From Betaproteobacteria bacterium (GTDB lineage: Bacteria > Pseudomonadota > Gammaproteobacteria > Burkholderiales > Rhodocyclaceae): 43,098 nt of DNA. The notes below the pieces were generated by a model, which saw only the letters and a program-made list of their open reading frames with translations, did no database searches and was not told where the DNA came from. Shown here one piece after another: positions 34,151 through 43,098 of this stretch (position 1 is its first letter; each line of letters starts with the position of its first letter). Location: assembly GCA_016208425.1 (NCBI GenBank), contig JACQYA010000140.1, forward strand, positions 1 through 43,098. Direction: 5' to 3'. Both the position numbers and the translations under genes were made by a program.

Positions 34151-36055
34151 ATGACCCAGCCACCGACACCGCTCGAACTGCTCGCTCCGGCCAAGAACGC
34201 CGAGTTCGGCATCGAAGCTGTTCTGCATGGCGCCGATGCCGTCTATGTCGGCGGCCCGGCTTTCGGCGCGCGCGCCGGCGCCGGAAACAGCGTGGCGGAC
34301 ATCGGGCGCCTCGCTGCCTTCGCGCATCGCTTCAACGCTCGCGTGCTGGTCGCTTTCAACACCATCCTCAAGGATGAAGAGCTGGAAGAGGCGAGGCGGA
34401 TGGCCTGGCAAATCTACCATGTCGGCGCCGACGCGCTGATTGTCCAGGACATGGGTCTCCTCGAACTCGACCTGCCGCCGATCCAGCTCCACGCCAGCAC
34501 GCAAACCGATATACGCTCTGTCGAAAAAGCGAAGTTTCTCCAGGAAGCCGGCTTCTCCCAGATCGTCCTGGCGCGCGAACTTTCGCTCGATCAGATACGC
34601 GGCATCGCCGGCCAAACGGATATCGCGCTCGAATTTTTTGTGCACGGCGCCCTCTGCGTCAGCTACAGCGGCCAGTGCTTCATCAGCCACGCGCATACCG
34701 GGCGCAGCGCCAATCGCGGCGACTGCTCGCAGGCTTGCCGGCTGCCCTACTCGCTGTCGGACCAGAACGGGGCTTTGATCGCCGAGAACAAGCATCTGCT
34801 CTCGATGAAGGATAACAACCAGAGCGCCAACCTGCGAGCCCTGATCGAGGCGGGCATCACCTCGTTCAAGATCGAGGGACGCCTGAAGGATCTCGCCTAC
34901 GTCAAGAATATCACCGCGCATTACCGCACGCTGCTCGACCGGATTCTGGAAGAAAAGCCGCAGTACCGGCGCAGCTCTTCCGGCCGCAGCGCCTTCTTCT
35001 TCACCCCGCGGCCCGAGAAGACCTTCAATCGCGGCGCCACCGACTATTTCGTCAACGACCGCCAAGCCGATATCGGCGCCTTCGAGTCGCCCAAATTCGT
35101 CGGCGAAACCATCGGTAAGGTCACGCGGCTGGGGCGCGACAGCTTCGACGTCACCAGCACCGCACCGCTGCACAACGGGGACGGCATTTCGTACTACGGG
35201 GGGCACGGCAACGGGCGCGATCTGGTCGGCCTGCGCATCAACCGCGCAGAAAAACAGGGCGTCGGCTACCGCCTGTTCCCGGGTCTGAGCAACGGAAAGC
35301 TGCCGGATGATCTGTTGCCGGATACGGCGATCTACCGCAACCACGACCAAGAGTTCGAGCGCCTGCTGAAAAAAAAATCCGCCGAGCGGCGCATTCCGGT
35401 GAGATTGCGTTTTTCCGAAACGACGGAGGGTTTCACGTTGCAGATGACCGACGACGCCGGCGTCAGCGTCTGCGCGGCCCGGCTCTCCTGCACCAGGGAA
35501 ATCGCCCGCAACGCCGAACGCGCGACGAATACGCTGCGCGAGCATCTGGGCAAGCTGGGCAACACCGACTACGTGGCGGAACTCGTCGACCTCGACCTCT
35601 CGTCCCCCTGCTTCCTGCCGGTTTCCGCGTTGAATGCGTTACGCCGCGAAGCGGTCGAAGCGCTGGACGCAGCCCGCCGGGCCGCCTACCGGCGCCCGCC
35701 GCGCAAACCGGCAGCCGAACCGCCCGCCCCGTATCCCGAGAATGCGCTCACCTACCTGGGCAACGTCTTCAACGAAAAGGCACGCGCTTTCTACGCCAGA
35801 CATGGCGTCCGCCTGATCGATCCGGCATACGAAGCGAACCGGGAAAAAGGCGAAGTCTCGCTGATGATTACAAAGCATTGCCTGCGTTTCAGCTTCAATC
35901 TCTGCCCCAAACAGGTCAAGGGGCTCCGCCCAGACCCGATGACCCTGATGAACGGCGATGAAAAGCTGACCTTGCGCTTCGACTGCAAACCCTGCGAGAT
36001 GCACGTTATCGGCAAGATGAGAAAGAACCGGACAATCCGGGTGACGCCCAAATAA
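34151..36055 (+). CDS. rlhA: RlhA-type U32 family protein, 23S rRNA hydroxylation
   Basis: This 634-residue U32 peptidase-family protein resembles E. coli RlhA (YdcP), needed for 5-hydroxycytidine at 23S rRNA position 2501. It begins with LELLAPAKNAEFGIEAVLHG. The central HGALCVSYSGQCFISHAHTG and RGDCSQACRLPY hold the conserved cysteines, which probably bind an Fe-S cluster, and a DUF3656-like C-terminal half follows. The length favours RlhA over the shorter TrhP (YegQ). Cysteines in the C-terminal region (KHCLRFSFNLCPKQ and CKPCEMH) are also typical. Confidence 0.88.
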   Translation: MTQPPTPLELLAPAKNAEFGIEAVLHGADAVYVGGPAFGARAGAGNSVADIGRLAAFAHRFNARVLVAFNTILKDEELEEARRMAWQIYHVGADALIVQDMGLLELDLPPIQLHASTQTDIRSVEKAKFLQEAGFSQIVLARELSLDQIRGIAGQTDIALEFFVHGALCVSYSGQCFISHAHTGRSANRGDCSQACRLPYSLSDQNGALIAENKHLLSMKDNNQSANLRALIEAGITSFKIEGRLKDLAYVKNITAHYRTLLDRILEEKPQYRRSSSGRSAFFFTPRPEKTFNRGATDYFVNDRQADIGAFESPKFVGETIGKVTRLGRDSFDVTSTAPLHNGDGISYYGGHGNGRDLVGLRINRAEKQGVGYRLFPGLSNGKLPDDLLPDTAIYRNHDQEFERLLKKKSAERRIPVRLRFSETTEGFTLQMTDDAGVSVCAARLSCTREIARNAERATNTLREHLGKLGNTDYVAELVDLDLSSPCFLPVSALNALRREAVEALDAARRAAYRRPPRKPAAEPPAPYPENALTYLGNVFNEKARAFYARHGVRLIDPAYEANREKGEVSLMITKHCLRFSFNLCPKQVKGLRPDPMTLMNGDEKLTLRFDCKPCEMHVIGKMRKNRTIRVTPK

Positions 36056-36107
36056 CCGCACAGGATCTCCGATCTTCCGCGAAGCATCGAAACGGTGGGC
36101 GCTGCGT

Positions 36108-36113
36108 TATAAT
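36108..36113 (+). promoter_or_regulatory. -10 element of an mltD promoter
   Basis: A perfect TATAAT stands 92 bases before mltD. The -35 region is weak. The leader between them contains a small GCGGG/CCCGC hairpin and no gene. Confidence 0.4.
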
Positions 36114-36205
36114 CGCCCGGTTCCGGTCTGACCAATCGACTAGGCGATCCTTGGGTTTGCGGGACTACAGCCCCGCCCTCCGACTGACCAGCACAGGAAT
36201 TACGG

Positions 36206-37642
36206 ATGACGCTACGAATCGCACTGGCAGCAGCTCTCGCGCTAGGCTGCGCAAACGCTCCGGCCCAGGGTTCCGACAACCCCTCCTCCCCCGCTCAGGA
36301 AATATCGCTACACGGCGACCGTTCTACAGACACCGCTCCCGCTTCGCTGCCTGACGCGATATTCGAGGGCGAAGCGCTGGCGCGGATCGAAGTCGCGGCG
36401 CCGCTGCAGCTACTTGGCACCATCGATCTGACGACCGATCCGGGCGACCTTTTCGAGCGCTTGCGCAACGGCTTCTCGATGCCCAACATCAACAGCGACC
36501 TCGTTCTTTACCACCAGCAATGGTACATGAACCGCCCCGACTACCTGCGGCGCATGGTCGACCGCAGCGGCCTCTACCTCTACCACATCCTCGAAGAACT
36601 GAACAAGCGCGGCATGCCGACCGAACTGGCGCTCCTGCCCATGGTCGAGAGCGCCTACAACCCGATGGCCTATTCGCGCGCCCGCGCCTCCGGCCTGTGG
36701 CAGTTCATCCCGTCGACGGGCAAAAATTTCAAGCTGGAACAAAACTGGTGGATGGATCAACGTCGCGACATCGTGGCCTCGACGGCGGCCGCGCTCGACT
36801 ACCTGGAAACGATCTACGAGATGCATGGCGACTGGCATCTGGCGCTGGCTTCATACAACTGGGGAGAAGGCTCCGTCGGCCGCGCGATCGCCAAGAACAA
36901 GGCGCACGGTCAGCCGGCCGACTATTTGAGCCTGAAAATGCCCAACGAGACAAAAAACTACGTCCCCAAACTGCAAGCGCTGAAAAATATTTTCGGCAAC
37001 CCGAAACTGCTCGCCGAACTCGGGCTGGCGCCAGTGCCCAACCGTCCCTATTTCAGCACTGTCGGCAGCCCGGCCACGATCGACGTCAAGGTTGCGGCCA
37101 AACTGGCGGAAATGCCGGTCGAAGATTTTGTCGCCCTCAACCCGGCACACAACCGGCCGGTCATCAAATCCGAAACGCCGCTCGTGATCCCGACCGATAA
37201 GGTCGGAACCTTCATGAACAACTTGGAAAGCCATCAAGACAGCGACAAACCGCTCTCCAACTGGCAACCCTACACCTTCCGGGCCGGCGACAAGCTGGAA
37301 AAAGTCGCCCCCCGGTTCGGTATGACCGTAGCCAACCTGAAGGCTGTCAACGGGATTCAGGGGCGTATCAAAGTGGCGCCCGGCTTCACTCTGCTGGTCG
37401 CCGGGCGCGACAACCAGGGAACGGCGGACATGGCCGCACTGGCCGAACAACCTCGCCTGCCGAGCGCCGACCCGGTGCGCGCGCCATCAAGCAAGGGCAA
37501 GTCCGCCGGAAGAGCCGAGAAAACGGCGAAACAGAAAAATGCTCGCCCGGTCGCGAAACAAGCGCCCAAACTTGGAAAAGTGGCAAACCATCCGGTAAAA
37601 CCGACAAAACCGGAAAAAAAGCCTCCGAAAAATCCCCGGTAA
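36206..37642 (+). CDS. mltD: MltD-type membrane-bound lytic murein transglycosylase
   Basis: This enzyme cleaves peptidoglycan glycan strands with formation of anhydro-muropeptides. The 478-residue protein has a signal sequence (MTLRIALAAALALGCANAPA) with a cysteine at 15 in an imperfect lipobox, so it may be a lipoprotein or a Sec-cleaved protein. The SLT domain has catalytic E148 (LLPMVESAYNP) and the SGLWQFIPSTG and ASYNWGEG motifs. One clear LysM repeat lies at about residues 355-402, after a weaker one. The tail is Lys/Pro-rich and probably binds the wall. Confidence 0.93.
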   Translation: MTLRIALAAALALGCANAPAQGSDNPSSPAQEISLHGDRSTDTAPASLPDAIFEGEALARIEVAAPLQLLGTIDLTTDPGDLFERLRNGFSMPNINSDLVLYHQQWYMNRPDYLRRMVDRSGLYLYHILEELNKRGMPTELALLPMVESAYNPMAYSRARASGLWQFIPSTGKNFKLEQNWWMDQRRDIVASTAAALDYLETIYEMHGDWHLALASYNWGEGSVGRAIAKNKAHGQPADYLSLKMPNETKNYVPKLQALKNIFGNPKLLAELGLAPVPNRPYFSTVGSPATIDVKVAAKLAEMPVEDFVALNPAHNRPVIKSETPLVIPTDKVGTFMNNLESHQDSDKPLSNWQPYTFRAGDKLEKVAPRFGMTVANLKAVNGIQGRIKVAPGFTLLVAGRDNQGTADMAALAEQPRLPSADPVRAPSSKGKSAGRAEKTAKQKNARPVAKQAPKLGKVANHPVKPTKPEKKPPKNPR

Positions 37643-37655
37643 ACAGCTACAGAAG

Positions 37656-38612
37656 CTACGGCACCCCACCCGCCAGCGTATCGCCTTCAGAAAACCGGTC
37701 GTCGAAGTCGGCGTCGAACGGAGGGCATTTGCCGTCGGCGGTCGAAAAATAGCAGTCCAGATGGCGTTCGGAAGATGCCAGCAAGCGGCGGTAGAGCTCC
37801 TTGCACAGCACGCGGGCCGTTTGCCCAGGCCAGCCGGCCGGCAGCAGGACATCGGGCAACTCGGGGTCGCGCAGCAGCAAACGACGGTAGTCGTGGATCA
37901 GCAGCAGCCGCATCAAAAAGGCATCCTGGTCGTCGAACACGGCGCCGCGATCGCGCCGCAGCCCGTCGAGCGACGGCATGTACGCCGCCACAAACTGTCT
38001 GTAAGACTCGGCCAGCTCGTCCAGGTTCCAGGCGCGGGCGACCAGATCGGCGCTGCTGGCGGTATTGCCCAGGCGCGGATCGGCCGCCAGCAACGGCATC
38101 AGCCCGCCCAATAGACCGCCCAGCCCGTCGGCCTCCAGAGCATCGAAAGCCAGCGCAAGATCGGCTCCCGGATGCACGAAACAGTCTCCGCCCAACACCC
38201 CGAAACCTTGCCAGAACAAGGCGCGACGCAAGGTTTCGCGATCCTTTTGCCCGAGTTGACCGACTCCGAGAATCAAACGCCAGCGACGATCCCACAACGG
38301 TGCATGCGGGGCGTAAATATGCCGGGACGCATCGTCGAAACGGCGCCGCCCCGAAGCGGTCAACAGATAGTCGCTGCGCCGGCCCAGCGCTTCGGTGCGC
38401 AACCACTCTTCTTTGCTCAAACGAAACACCGACGTGCGCACCAGGCGTTCGTTCAACCCGAGCGGTTCGAGCAGACGGATCAGGCTGCCCAGCCAGATCC
38501 GCCCACCCCGTGGCACGACCATGTCGCCGAACACGGAAACGATCAACGAGTTGGCGCGCAGCCGGCGTTGCTGCCTGAAATCTTCGATGCGGGCGCGAAT
38601 CTGCGGGATCAT
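37656..38612 (-). CDS. paaX: PaaX-family transcription regulator
   Basis: PaaX represses phenylacetate-degradation genes and is released by phenylacetyl-CoA. The 318-residue protein has an N-terminal winged helix (SLIVSVFGDMVVPRGGRIWL, then VRTSVFRLSKEEWL), a central domain with WDRRWRLI and a C-terminal PaaX domain, as in the family. It is divergent from a PaaI-type thioesterase (131-base gap) and converges on mltD with a 13-base gap. No paaA-K, paaZ or paaH genes are in the window. Confidence 0.9.
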   Translation of the reverse strand: MIPQIRARIEDFRQQRRLRANSLIVSVFGDMVVPRGGRIWLGSLIRLLEPLGLNERLVRTSVFRLSKEEWLRTEALGRRSDYLLTASGRRRFDDASRHIYAPHAPLWDRRWRLILGVGQLGQKDRETLRRALFWQGFGVLGGDCFVHPGADLALAFDALEADGLGGLLGGLMPLLAADPRLGNTASSADLVARAWNLDELAESYRQFVAAYMPSLDGLRRDRGAVFDDQDAFLMRLLLIHDYRRLLLRDPELPDVLLPAGWPGQTARVLCKELYRRLLASSERHLDCYFSTADGKCPPFDADFDDRFSEGDTLAGGVP

Positions 38613-38743
38613 GGTCGTATTGTCGGGTTGCCGCGAGCGCCGGAATTTAACAGCCGGCGCAGAAAGACGAAGATTCTAGCAGCCCCGGCGGCCGGCTTCT
38701 GCGAAAATCGCCGGACTCGGGTTTTTCTCAGGAAAGACATTTC

Positions 38744-39223
38744 ATGAACCATCACGATACCGGCGCGGCCGATCCGGCATCCGCCGATGCGCTCGCCGAG
38801 CAGACTGCCGAAGCCATGTTCCGCCGCGACGCGGCCAGCCATCTGCTCGGCCTGCGCGTGATCGCCGTCCGCCCCGGCTACGCCCGCGTCGCCATGGTCG
38901 TCGGCGCGGAAATGGCGAACAGCCACCGCATCTGCCACGGCGGCATTCTCTTCACGCTGGCCGATTCGGCCTTCGCCTACGCCTGCAACAGCTACAACAA
39001 AAATACCGTGGCATCGGCCTGCCAGATCGACTTCCTCGCCCCTGCGCAGATCGGCGAGAGGCTTGAAGCGGAATGCGAAGAGCGTTCGCTCACCGGACGC
39101 ACCGGCGTTTACGACACGACAATACGCGACGCCTCCGGCAAGGTAATCGCGCTGTTTCGCGGCAAGTCTTACCGCGTTACCGGCGAAGTCATCGCCGCTC
39201 TGGAGGCCGATGGCAGCGCCTGA
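38744..39223 (+). CDS. paaI: PaaI-type acyl-CoA thioesterase
   Basis: This 159-residue hotdog-fold thioesterase hydrolyses phenylacetyl-CoA and its hydroxylated derivatives in the paa pathway. The active-site region is NSHRICHGGILFTLADSAFA, with conserved asparagine, HGG and aspartate. An AGGAAAG ribosome binding site precedes the ATG. The neighbouring divergent paaX supports the pathway assignment. Confidence 0.92.
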   Translation: MNHHDTGAADPASADALAEQTAEAMFRRDAASHLLGLRVIAVRPGYARVAMVVGAEMANSHRICHGGILFTLADSAFAYACNSYNKNTVASACQIDFLAPAQIGERLEAECEERSLTGRTGVYDTTIRDASGKVIALFRGKSYRVTGEVIAALEADGSA

Positions 39224-39272
39224 CGTGCGCCGGCTTGGTACAATAGCGGATTGATCCGCATCGGGCCACACC

Positions 39273-40448
39273 ATGAAACGCACCCGCTTCACCTCGCGCA
39301 AACGCATCTCGGTCGACGCGACCGAGATAAGCCGTCTGGCCACTGGCCTCGCCGAATCCGGCAGCAAGCTGGAAGACACCTTCTGGGAAACGCACCTTGC
39401 CGAGGTGGTCGACCGGCTGCTGCACGACGGCGCCGAAGACGATCTGAACGGCGCGCTCGACCGCCTCTTCGACACGCATTCCTCGGCCTACGACGACCTC
39501 GCCGACATGATCGAAGCGCGCGCCGAATCCTGCGTCGTGTCCCACCAGGGGCAAGACTATGACATCCTGCTGTTCAACGTCCCCTTGCTGGCCTGGTCGC
39601 GCTATTCGATTCCGGCCGGAACCATCCCGAAAAGCATCACACAGACGCTGAAGGTGCATCTCGGCGCGCATGTCTTTGCCGCCGGCGCGCAACTGGCTCT
39701 GGCCGATTACCTCTACAGCCCCGACCAACTGCCGCGCACCTTTGTCGACACCTGGCAACTGATGCGGAAACTCGGCGCTGCAGCGCTCGGCGGATCGGAT
39801 CTTGCCGTCGACGTCACGGCGATGCCGGAAACCAACCCGTTCCTTTCCGACACACGCTACGTCGTCGGCGCCATCGCCGTGCGGCGCAGCATGCCGCTTT
39901 TTCGCTGGAACGAGGCCGACGGCGGCACGCGCGAAAGCGCGCTCAAGGAATGGGTGAAGCAGGGCGGCCCGAACTTTGAACCCCTGCTCACCGGCTGCGC
40001 CTACCAGCCGCTGCTCGCCGACTCCTACCACGCGGCGTGCAGGTTTGCCGACAGCGCCTCGCGCCCCTATTCCCTGCGCGCCTCGGTGGCTTTCCTGCAA
40101 ACCACGCTCGGGCAGCCGTCCGACAGCCTGCGCGCGATCGTTGGCGGTTTCTACGACAAGCGCCTGGAGGAGTACCGCATCGGTTTCGGCCCGCGCGACA
40201 GCGACCTGGTTTACCACGGCGTCGTCTGGCCGCTGCTCGGCGTCGAAGACGAAAACACCGACATCTCCGGCGAGATCGAAGCCGTTCTTCGCGAATCGGG
40301 AATCAAGGAAATCGTTTCTCTCGACCAGCAGTTTCCGTTCGAGTTCTGCGACGATTGCGGGGCGCCGCTCTTCGCCAACATCGAAGGCGACGCGGTACAC
40401 GCCGAAATGCCGGAACAGGCCGATACGCCATCGCAGACACTGCATTAA
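39273..40448 (+). CDS. DUF2863 family protein
   Basis: This 391-residue protein is of a family without known function that I associate with Betaproteobacteria. No signal peptide or membrane segment is visible. The C-terminus has a CDDCGAPLF motif, a possible zinc or redox CxxC site. An extended -10 (TGGTACAAT at 39236-39244) lies just upstream and could serve as its promoter. It is followed by bioA after 10 bases, so the two are likely co-transcribed. I cannot assign a reaction. Confidence 0.85.
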   Translation: MKRTRFTSRKRISVDATEISRLATGLAESGSKLEDTFWETHLAEVVDRLLHDGAEDDLNGALDRLFDTHSSAYDDLADMIEARAESCVVSHQGQDYDILLFNVPLLAWSRYSIPAGTIPKSITQTLKVHLGAHVFAAGAQLALADYLYSPDQLPRTFVDTWQLMRKLGAAALGGSDLAVDVTAMPETNPFLSDTRYVVGAIAVRRSMPLFRWNEADGGTRESALKEWVKQGGPNFEPLLTGCAYQPLLADSYHAACRFADSASRPYSLRASVAFLQTTLGQPSDSLRAIVGGFYDKRLEEYRIGFGPRDSDLVYHGVVWPLLGVEDENTDISGEIEAVLRESGIKEIVSLDQQFPFEFCDDCGAPLFANIEGDAVHAEMPEQADTPSQTLH

Positions 40449-40458
40449 ACGGCGGGCG

Positions 40459-41781
40459 ATGAGCAACAGCGACCTGCTACAACGCAGCCTCGCCGCCGTC
40501 TGGCACCCGTGCACGCAAATGCGGCAGCACGCCAGCGGCGAGTTGCCGCTGATCCCTATCGCCGGAGGCCGGGGCGTCTGGCTCTACGACTTCGATGGCA
40601 AGCGCTACCTGGACGCCATCAGCTCGTGGTGGGTCAATCTCTTCGGCCACGGCAATCCGCGCATCAACGCGGCGTTGCGCGAACAGCTCGACGAGCTCGA
40701 ACACGTCATCCTGGCCGGCTTCACACATCGCCCGGTGGTCGAGCTGTCAGAACGGCTGTCCGGGCTCACGGGCGGCGCGCTCGGCCATTGTTTCTACGCT
40801 TCCGACGGCGCCTCGGCGACGGAAATCGCGCTCAAGATGTCGTTCCACTCCTGGCGCAACCGTGGCCGAAGCAAAAAAAACCGGTTTCTCTGCCTGGAAG
40901 GCAGTTATCACGGCGAAACCGTCGGTGCGCTGGCAGTCACGGATGTCGCCTTGTTCAAGGATGCCTACGCACCCTTGATCCGCGCAGCGGCCACCGTACC
41001 GACGCCCGACGCCCGCCGGGCGCACGGAGGCGAAACGCCGGCCGATGTTGCCCGCCGCGCCGCCGCCGCGCTGGAATACCACCTCGAACAGCATCACGCT
41101 CAGATCGCCGCGCTGATCGTCGAACCGCTTGTCCAGTGCGCCAGCGGCATGGCAATGTATGACCCCGAATACCTGCGCCTCGCCCGCGCCCTGTGCGACC
41201 GCTACGAAACACACCTGATCTGCGACGAAATCGCCGTCGGCTGCGGCCGCACCGGCACTTTTTTCGCGCACGAGCAGTCAGGCATCCAACCGGATTTTCT
41301 CTGTCTCTCGAAAGGCATCTCCGGCGGCTACCTGCCGCTCTCTGTCGTTCTCACCACCGACGCCGTGTACGAGACTTTTTACGACGACGCCACCGCGCGC
41401 GGCTTCCTGCACTCACACTCCTACACCGGCAACGCGCTAGCCTGCCGCGCCGCACTGGCGACGCTCGATATTTTTGAATCGGACAATGTGCTCGCAGCCA
41501 ACCGGGCTCGCGCCACCAAACTCGCCGCAGCCCTCGCCCCGCTAGCCGACCACCCGCAAGTGCGCCACCTGCGACAGCGCGGCATGATCCTCGCCTTCGA
41601 CGTAGCGACCGCCGACCCTGCTTTCTCCCGCCGTTTCTACCGGGCGGCACTGGATCGGGGAGCGCTGATCCGCCCGATCGGCAACACGGTCTACTTGATG
41701 CCACCTTATGTTGTCAGCGACGAAGAAATCGCACATATCGGGCAATCGACGAAAGATGCTTTGGAAGTATTGGCTATATGA
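40459..41781 (+). CDS. bioA: BioA, adenosylmethionine-8-amino-7-oxononanoate transaminase
   Basis: BioA transfers an amino group from S-adenosylmethionine in biotin synthesis. The 440-residue class III PLP transaminase begins MSNSDLLQRSLAAVWHPCTQ, with the start at 40459. The PLP lysine is K285 (CLSKGISGGYLP), and the family motifs WWVNLFGHGN and GSYHGET are present. A longer frame from 39976 lies inside the DUF2863 gene. The other bio genes are not in the window. Confidence 0.95.
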   Translation: MSNSDLLQRSLAAVWHPCTQMRQHASGELPLIPIAGGRGVWLYDFDGKRYLDAISSWWVNLFGHGNPRINAALREQLDELEHVILAGFTHRPVVELSERLSGLTGGALGHCFYASDGASATEIALKMSFHSWRNRGRSKKNRFLCLEGSYHGETVGALAVTDVALFKDAYAPLIRAAATVPTPDARRAHGGETPADVARRAAAALEYHLEQHHAQIAALIVEPLVQCASGMAMYDPEYLRLARALCDRYETHLICDEIAVGCGRTGTFFAHEQSGIQPDFLCLSKGISGGYLPLSVVLTTDAVYETFYDDATARGFLHSHSYTGNALACRAALATLDIFESDNVLAANRARATKLAAALAPLADHPQVRHLRQRGMILAFDVATADPAFSRRFYRAALDRGALIRPIGNTVYLMPPYVVSDEEIAHIGQSTKDALEVLAI

Positions 41782-41973
41782 CCTTGTTTGGTAACTACTG
41801 AGCATCCTACCCCCGCGCGCGTGGCAGGCGTTCACGAAGAAACGTTGATGCGATACGAAGGGAACGGCAACGCCGATATGACCGACCTAGTGCTAGCAGT
41901 ACGTTCCATCAATACTATTACAATATAGCCTATAATGATCACAACCCTTTCGCAGCTCTTGACGGGAGTGATC

Positions 41974-43055
41974 ATGGCCAGAAAGACAAAGCGGGCGGCA
42001 CGGGTGTTGACGGGTGAGCAAAGAACGATGCTCACGGAACTTGCGTGATCGAGGACAGCGCCAATTCGCGAGGTGGAGCGCGTCAAGGTTCTGCTTGGCT
42101 ACGCGGATGGGGCGTCGATCAGCGACCTGATGCGTCGAAATGGGGTCGGGCGCCCGATGATCTACAGGTGCATCGACAAGGCCTTGGCGGCTGGGGTGGG
42201 CGCCGGGCTGAAGGACGCCTGCCACCGTCCGCATGAACCAGAAATAACCCGCGAGGCCAAAGCTTGGGTAGTTAACATTGCCTGCACCAAGCCGAAAAAT
42301 CATGGGCTGACGGCCGAGCTGTGGTCGATTTCTGCGCTGGCACGGTTTGTTTCCGAAGGCGCCATAGAGGCGGGTCATCCGCGTCTGGCGCAGGCTGGCA
42401 AAAGCACCGTTTGGCGAATCCTGAACGAGCATGACATCAAACCGCACAAGATCCGCTATTACCTTGAGCGGCGCGATCCTGAATTCGACCGCAAGATGCA
42501 GGATGTTCTGCTGGTCTATCGGGACGTTTCCATTTACACCTGGGCGCCGTCCACGATGGGCGGCCGAACCCGATCTACACGGTCAGTGTCGATGAAAAAC
42601 CTGGTGTGCGGGCGCTTGGACTGACCGCGCCAGATTTGCCACCGACCCCGGGGAAAGCCGCGGCCGTGGGGCGCGACCACGAGTGTGTCCGGCGCGGCAC
42701 CGTGTCCATACTGGCCGGCATCGATCTCCGCTCGGGTCACATTTTTGCCCATGCCGAGGATCGGCACCGCAGCGTCAAGTTCACCGGGCTGCTCGAGGAG
42801 ATTGACGCCTACTATCCGCCGGAGGCCATCATCCGGGCGGTTCTCGACAATCACTCGTCGCACATATCGAAGAAGACCATGGCCTTCCTCGCCACGCGTC
42901 CCGGTCGCTTCGAATATGTTCACACGCCCAAGCATGGTTCCTGGCTGAATCTGATCGAGTGTGCTTTCTCGAAAATGGCGCGCACCTTCTTGCGTCATAT
43001 CCGTGTTGCTTCGCTTGACGAGCTCAAGATGAGTCAAGTCCGAAATCTGCTGTAA
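41974..43055 (+). pseudogene. IS630-family transposase, inactivated
   Basis: The frame starts MARKTKRAARVLTGEQRTML at 41974 but meets TGA at 42046, where the family would have arginine; it then continues in the same frame (ERVKVLLGYADGASISDLM, a helix-turn-helix). Near 42540-42575 the frame shifts by one base. The catalytic half follows with the DDE residues intact: first D in SVDEKPG (42591), second D in LDNHSSH (42846) and E in LNLIECAF (42957). The sequence after DELK (about 43024) ends early in MSQVRNLL and lacks the usual tail, so the 3' end is probably truncated or joined to other DNA. This copy cannot make transposase. Confidence 0.88.
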
Positions 43056-43098
43056 ACCCGCCCCGCTCCGATCGATGACGAATCGTTTTCAGCTGGCG

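Noticed and set aside
33521-35545. 674-codon open frame antisense to the rne tail and rlhA
   Set aside because: No domain is visible, and the coding evidence is on the plus strand.
36114-36205. possible tRNA or riboswitch in the mltD leader
   Set aside because: Only one short GCGGG/CCCGC stem is present; there is no cloverleaf, T-loop or known aptamer motif.

Overview
The window is GC-rich chromosomal DNA of a betaproteobacterium, most likely a member of the Rhodocyclales. This rests on the gene order (isc cluster next to cysE; rluC-HAD-Rieske-sppA-RsmI-like-maf next to yceD-rpmF-plsX-fab), on a DUF2863 protein known mainly from Betaproteobacteria, and on the protein sequences. The assignment is from recognition, not from a search. 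Both edges carry insertion-sequence remnants: an IS3-family orfA cut by the left edge, and a decayed IS630-type transposase at the right edge. No rRNA, tRNA, CRISPR array or prophage was seen.

Layout. Positions 173-7020 (minus strand) hold a complete ISC iron-sulfur assembly operon: iscR, a second cysteine desulfurase, iscS, iscU, iscA, hscB, hscA, fdx, iscX. A promoter with an overlapping IscR-like palindrome precedes iscR, and cysE lies just upstream. Positions 7915-10460 (minus) hold an envelope-stress set, rpoE-rseC-mucD, with no rseA/rseB anti-sigma pair between rpoE and rseC. Positions 10557-18289 (plus) hold a signalling block set between rpoE and nadB. It contains a 27-codon leader ORF, a Cache-domain HisKA_3 kinase broken by a frameshift, a NarL-type regulator, a stand-alone receiver, and a 1583-residue hybrid kinase (Cache-HAMP-PAS-GAF-PAS-PAS-HisKA-HATPase-REC-HPt). 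CCCTACA motifs recur around the stand-alone receiver.

nadB (plus) converges on and overlaps ygfX. Positions 19884-26487 (minus) hold ygfX, fabF, acpP, fabG, fabD, fabH, plsX, rpmF and yceD, which make up type II fatty-acid and phospholipid synthesis with ribosomal protein L32. A strong intrinsic terminator sits between rpmF and plsX. maf (yceF type) and an RsmI-like methylase run divergently (plus). They converge on a minus-strand set of rluC, a HAD phosphatase, a Rieske protein and sppA. rne (RNase E, plus) follows, with a long structured leader like that of enterobacterial rne, then a terminator, rlhA and mltD. Next come a divergent paaX/paaI pair, a DUF2863 gene and bioA.

Most of the window is conserved housekeeping DNA. 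The unusual parts are the inserted phosphorelay block, the rpoE operon without its usual anti-sigma genes, and several leader or intergenic RNA structures (rpmF/plsX terminator, rne leader).
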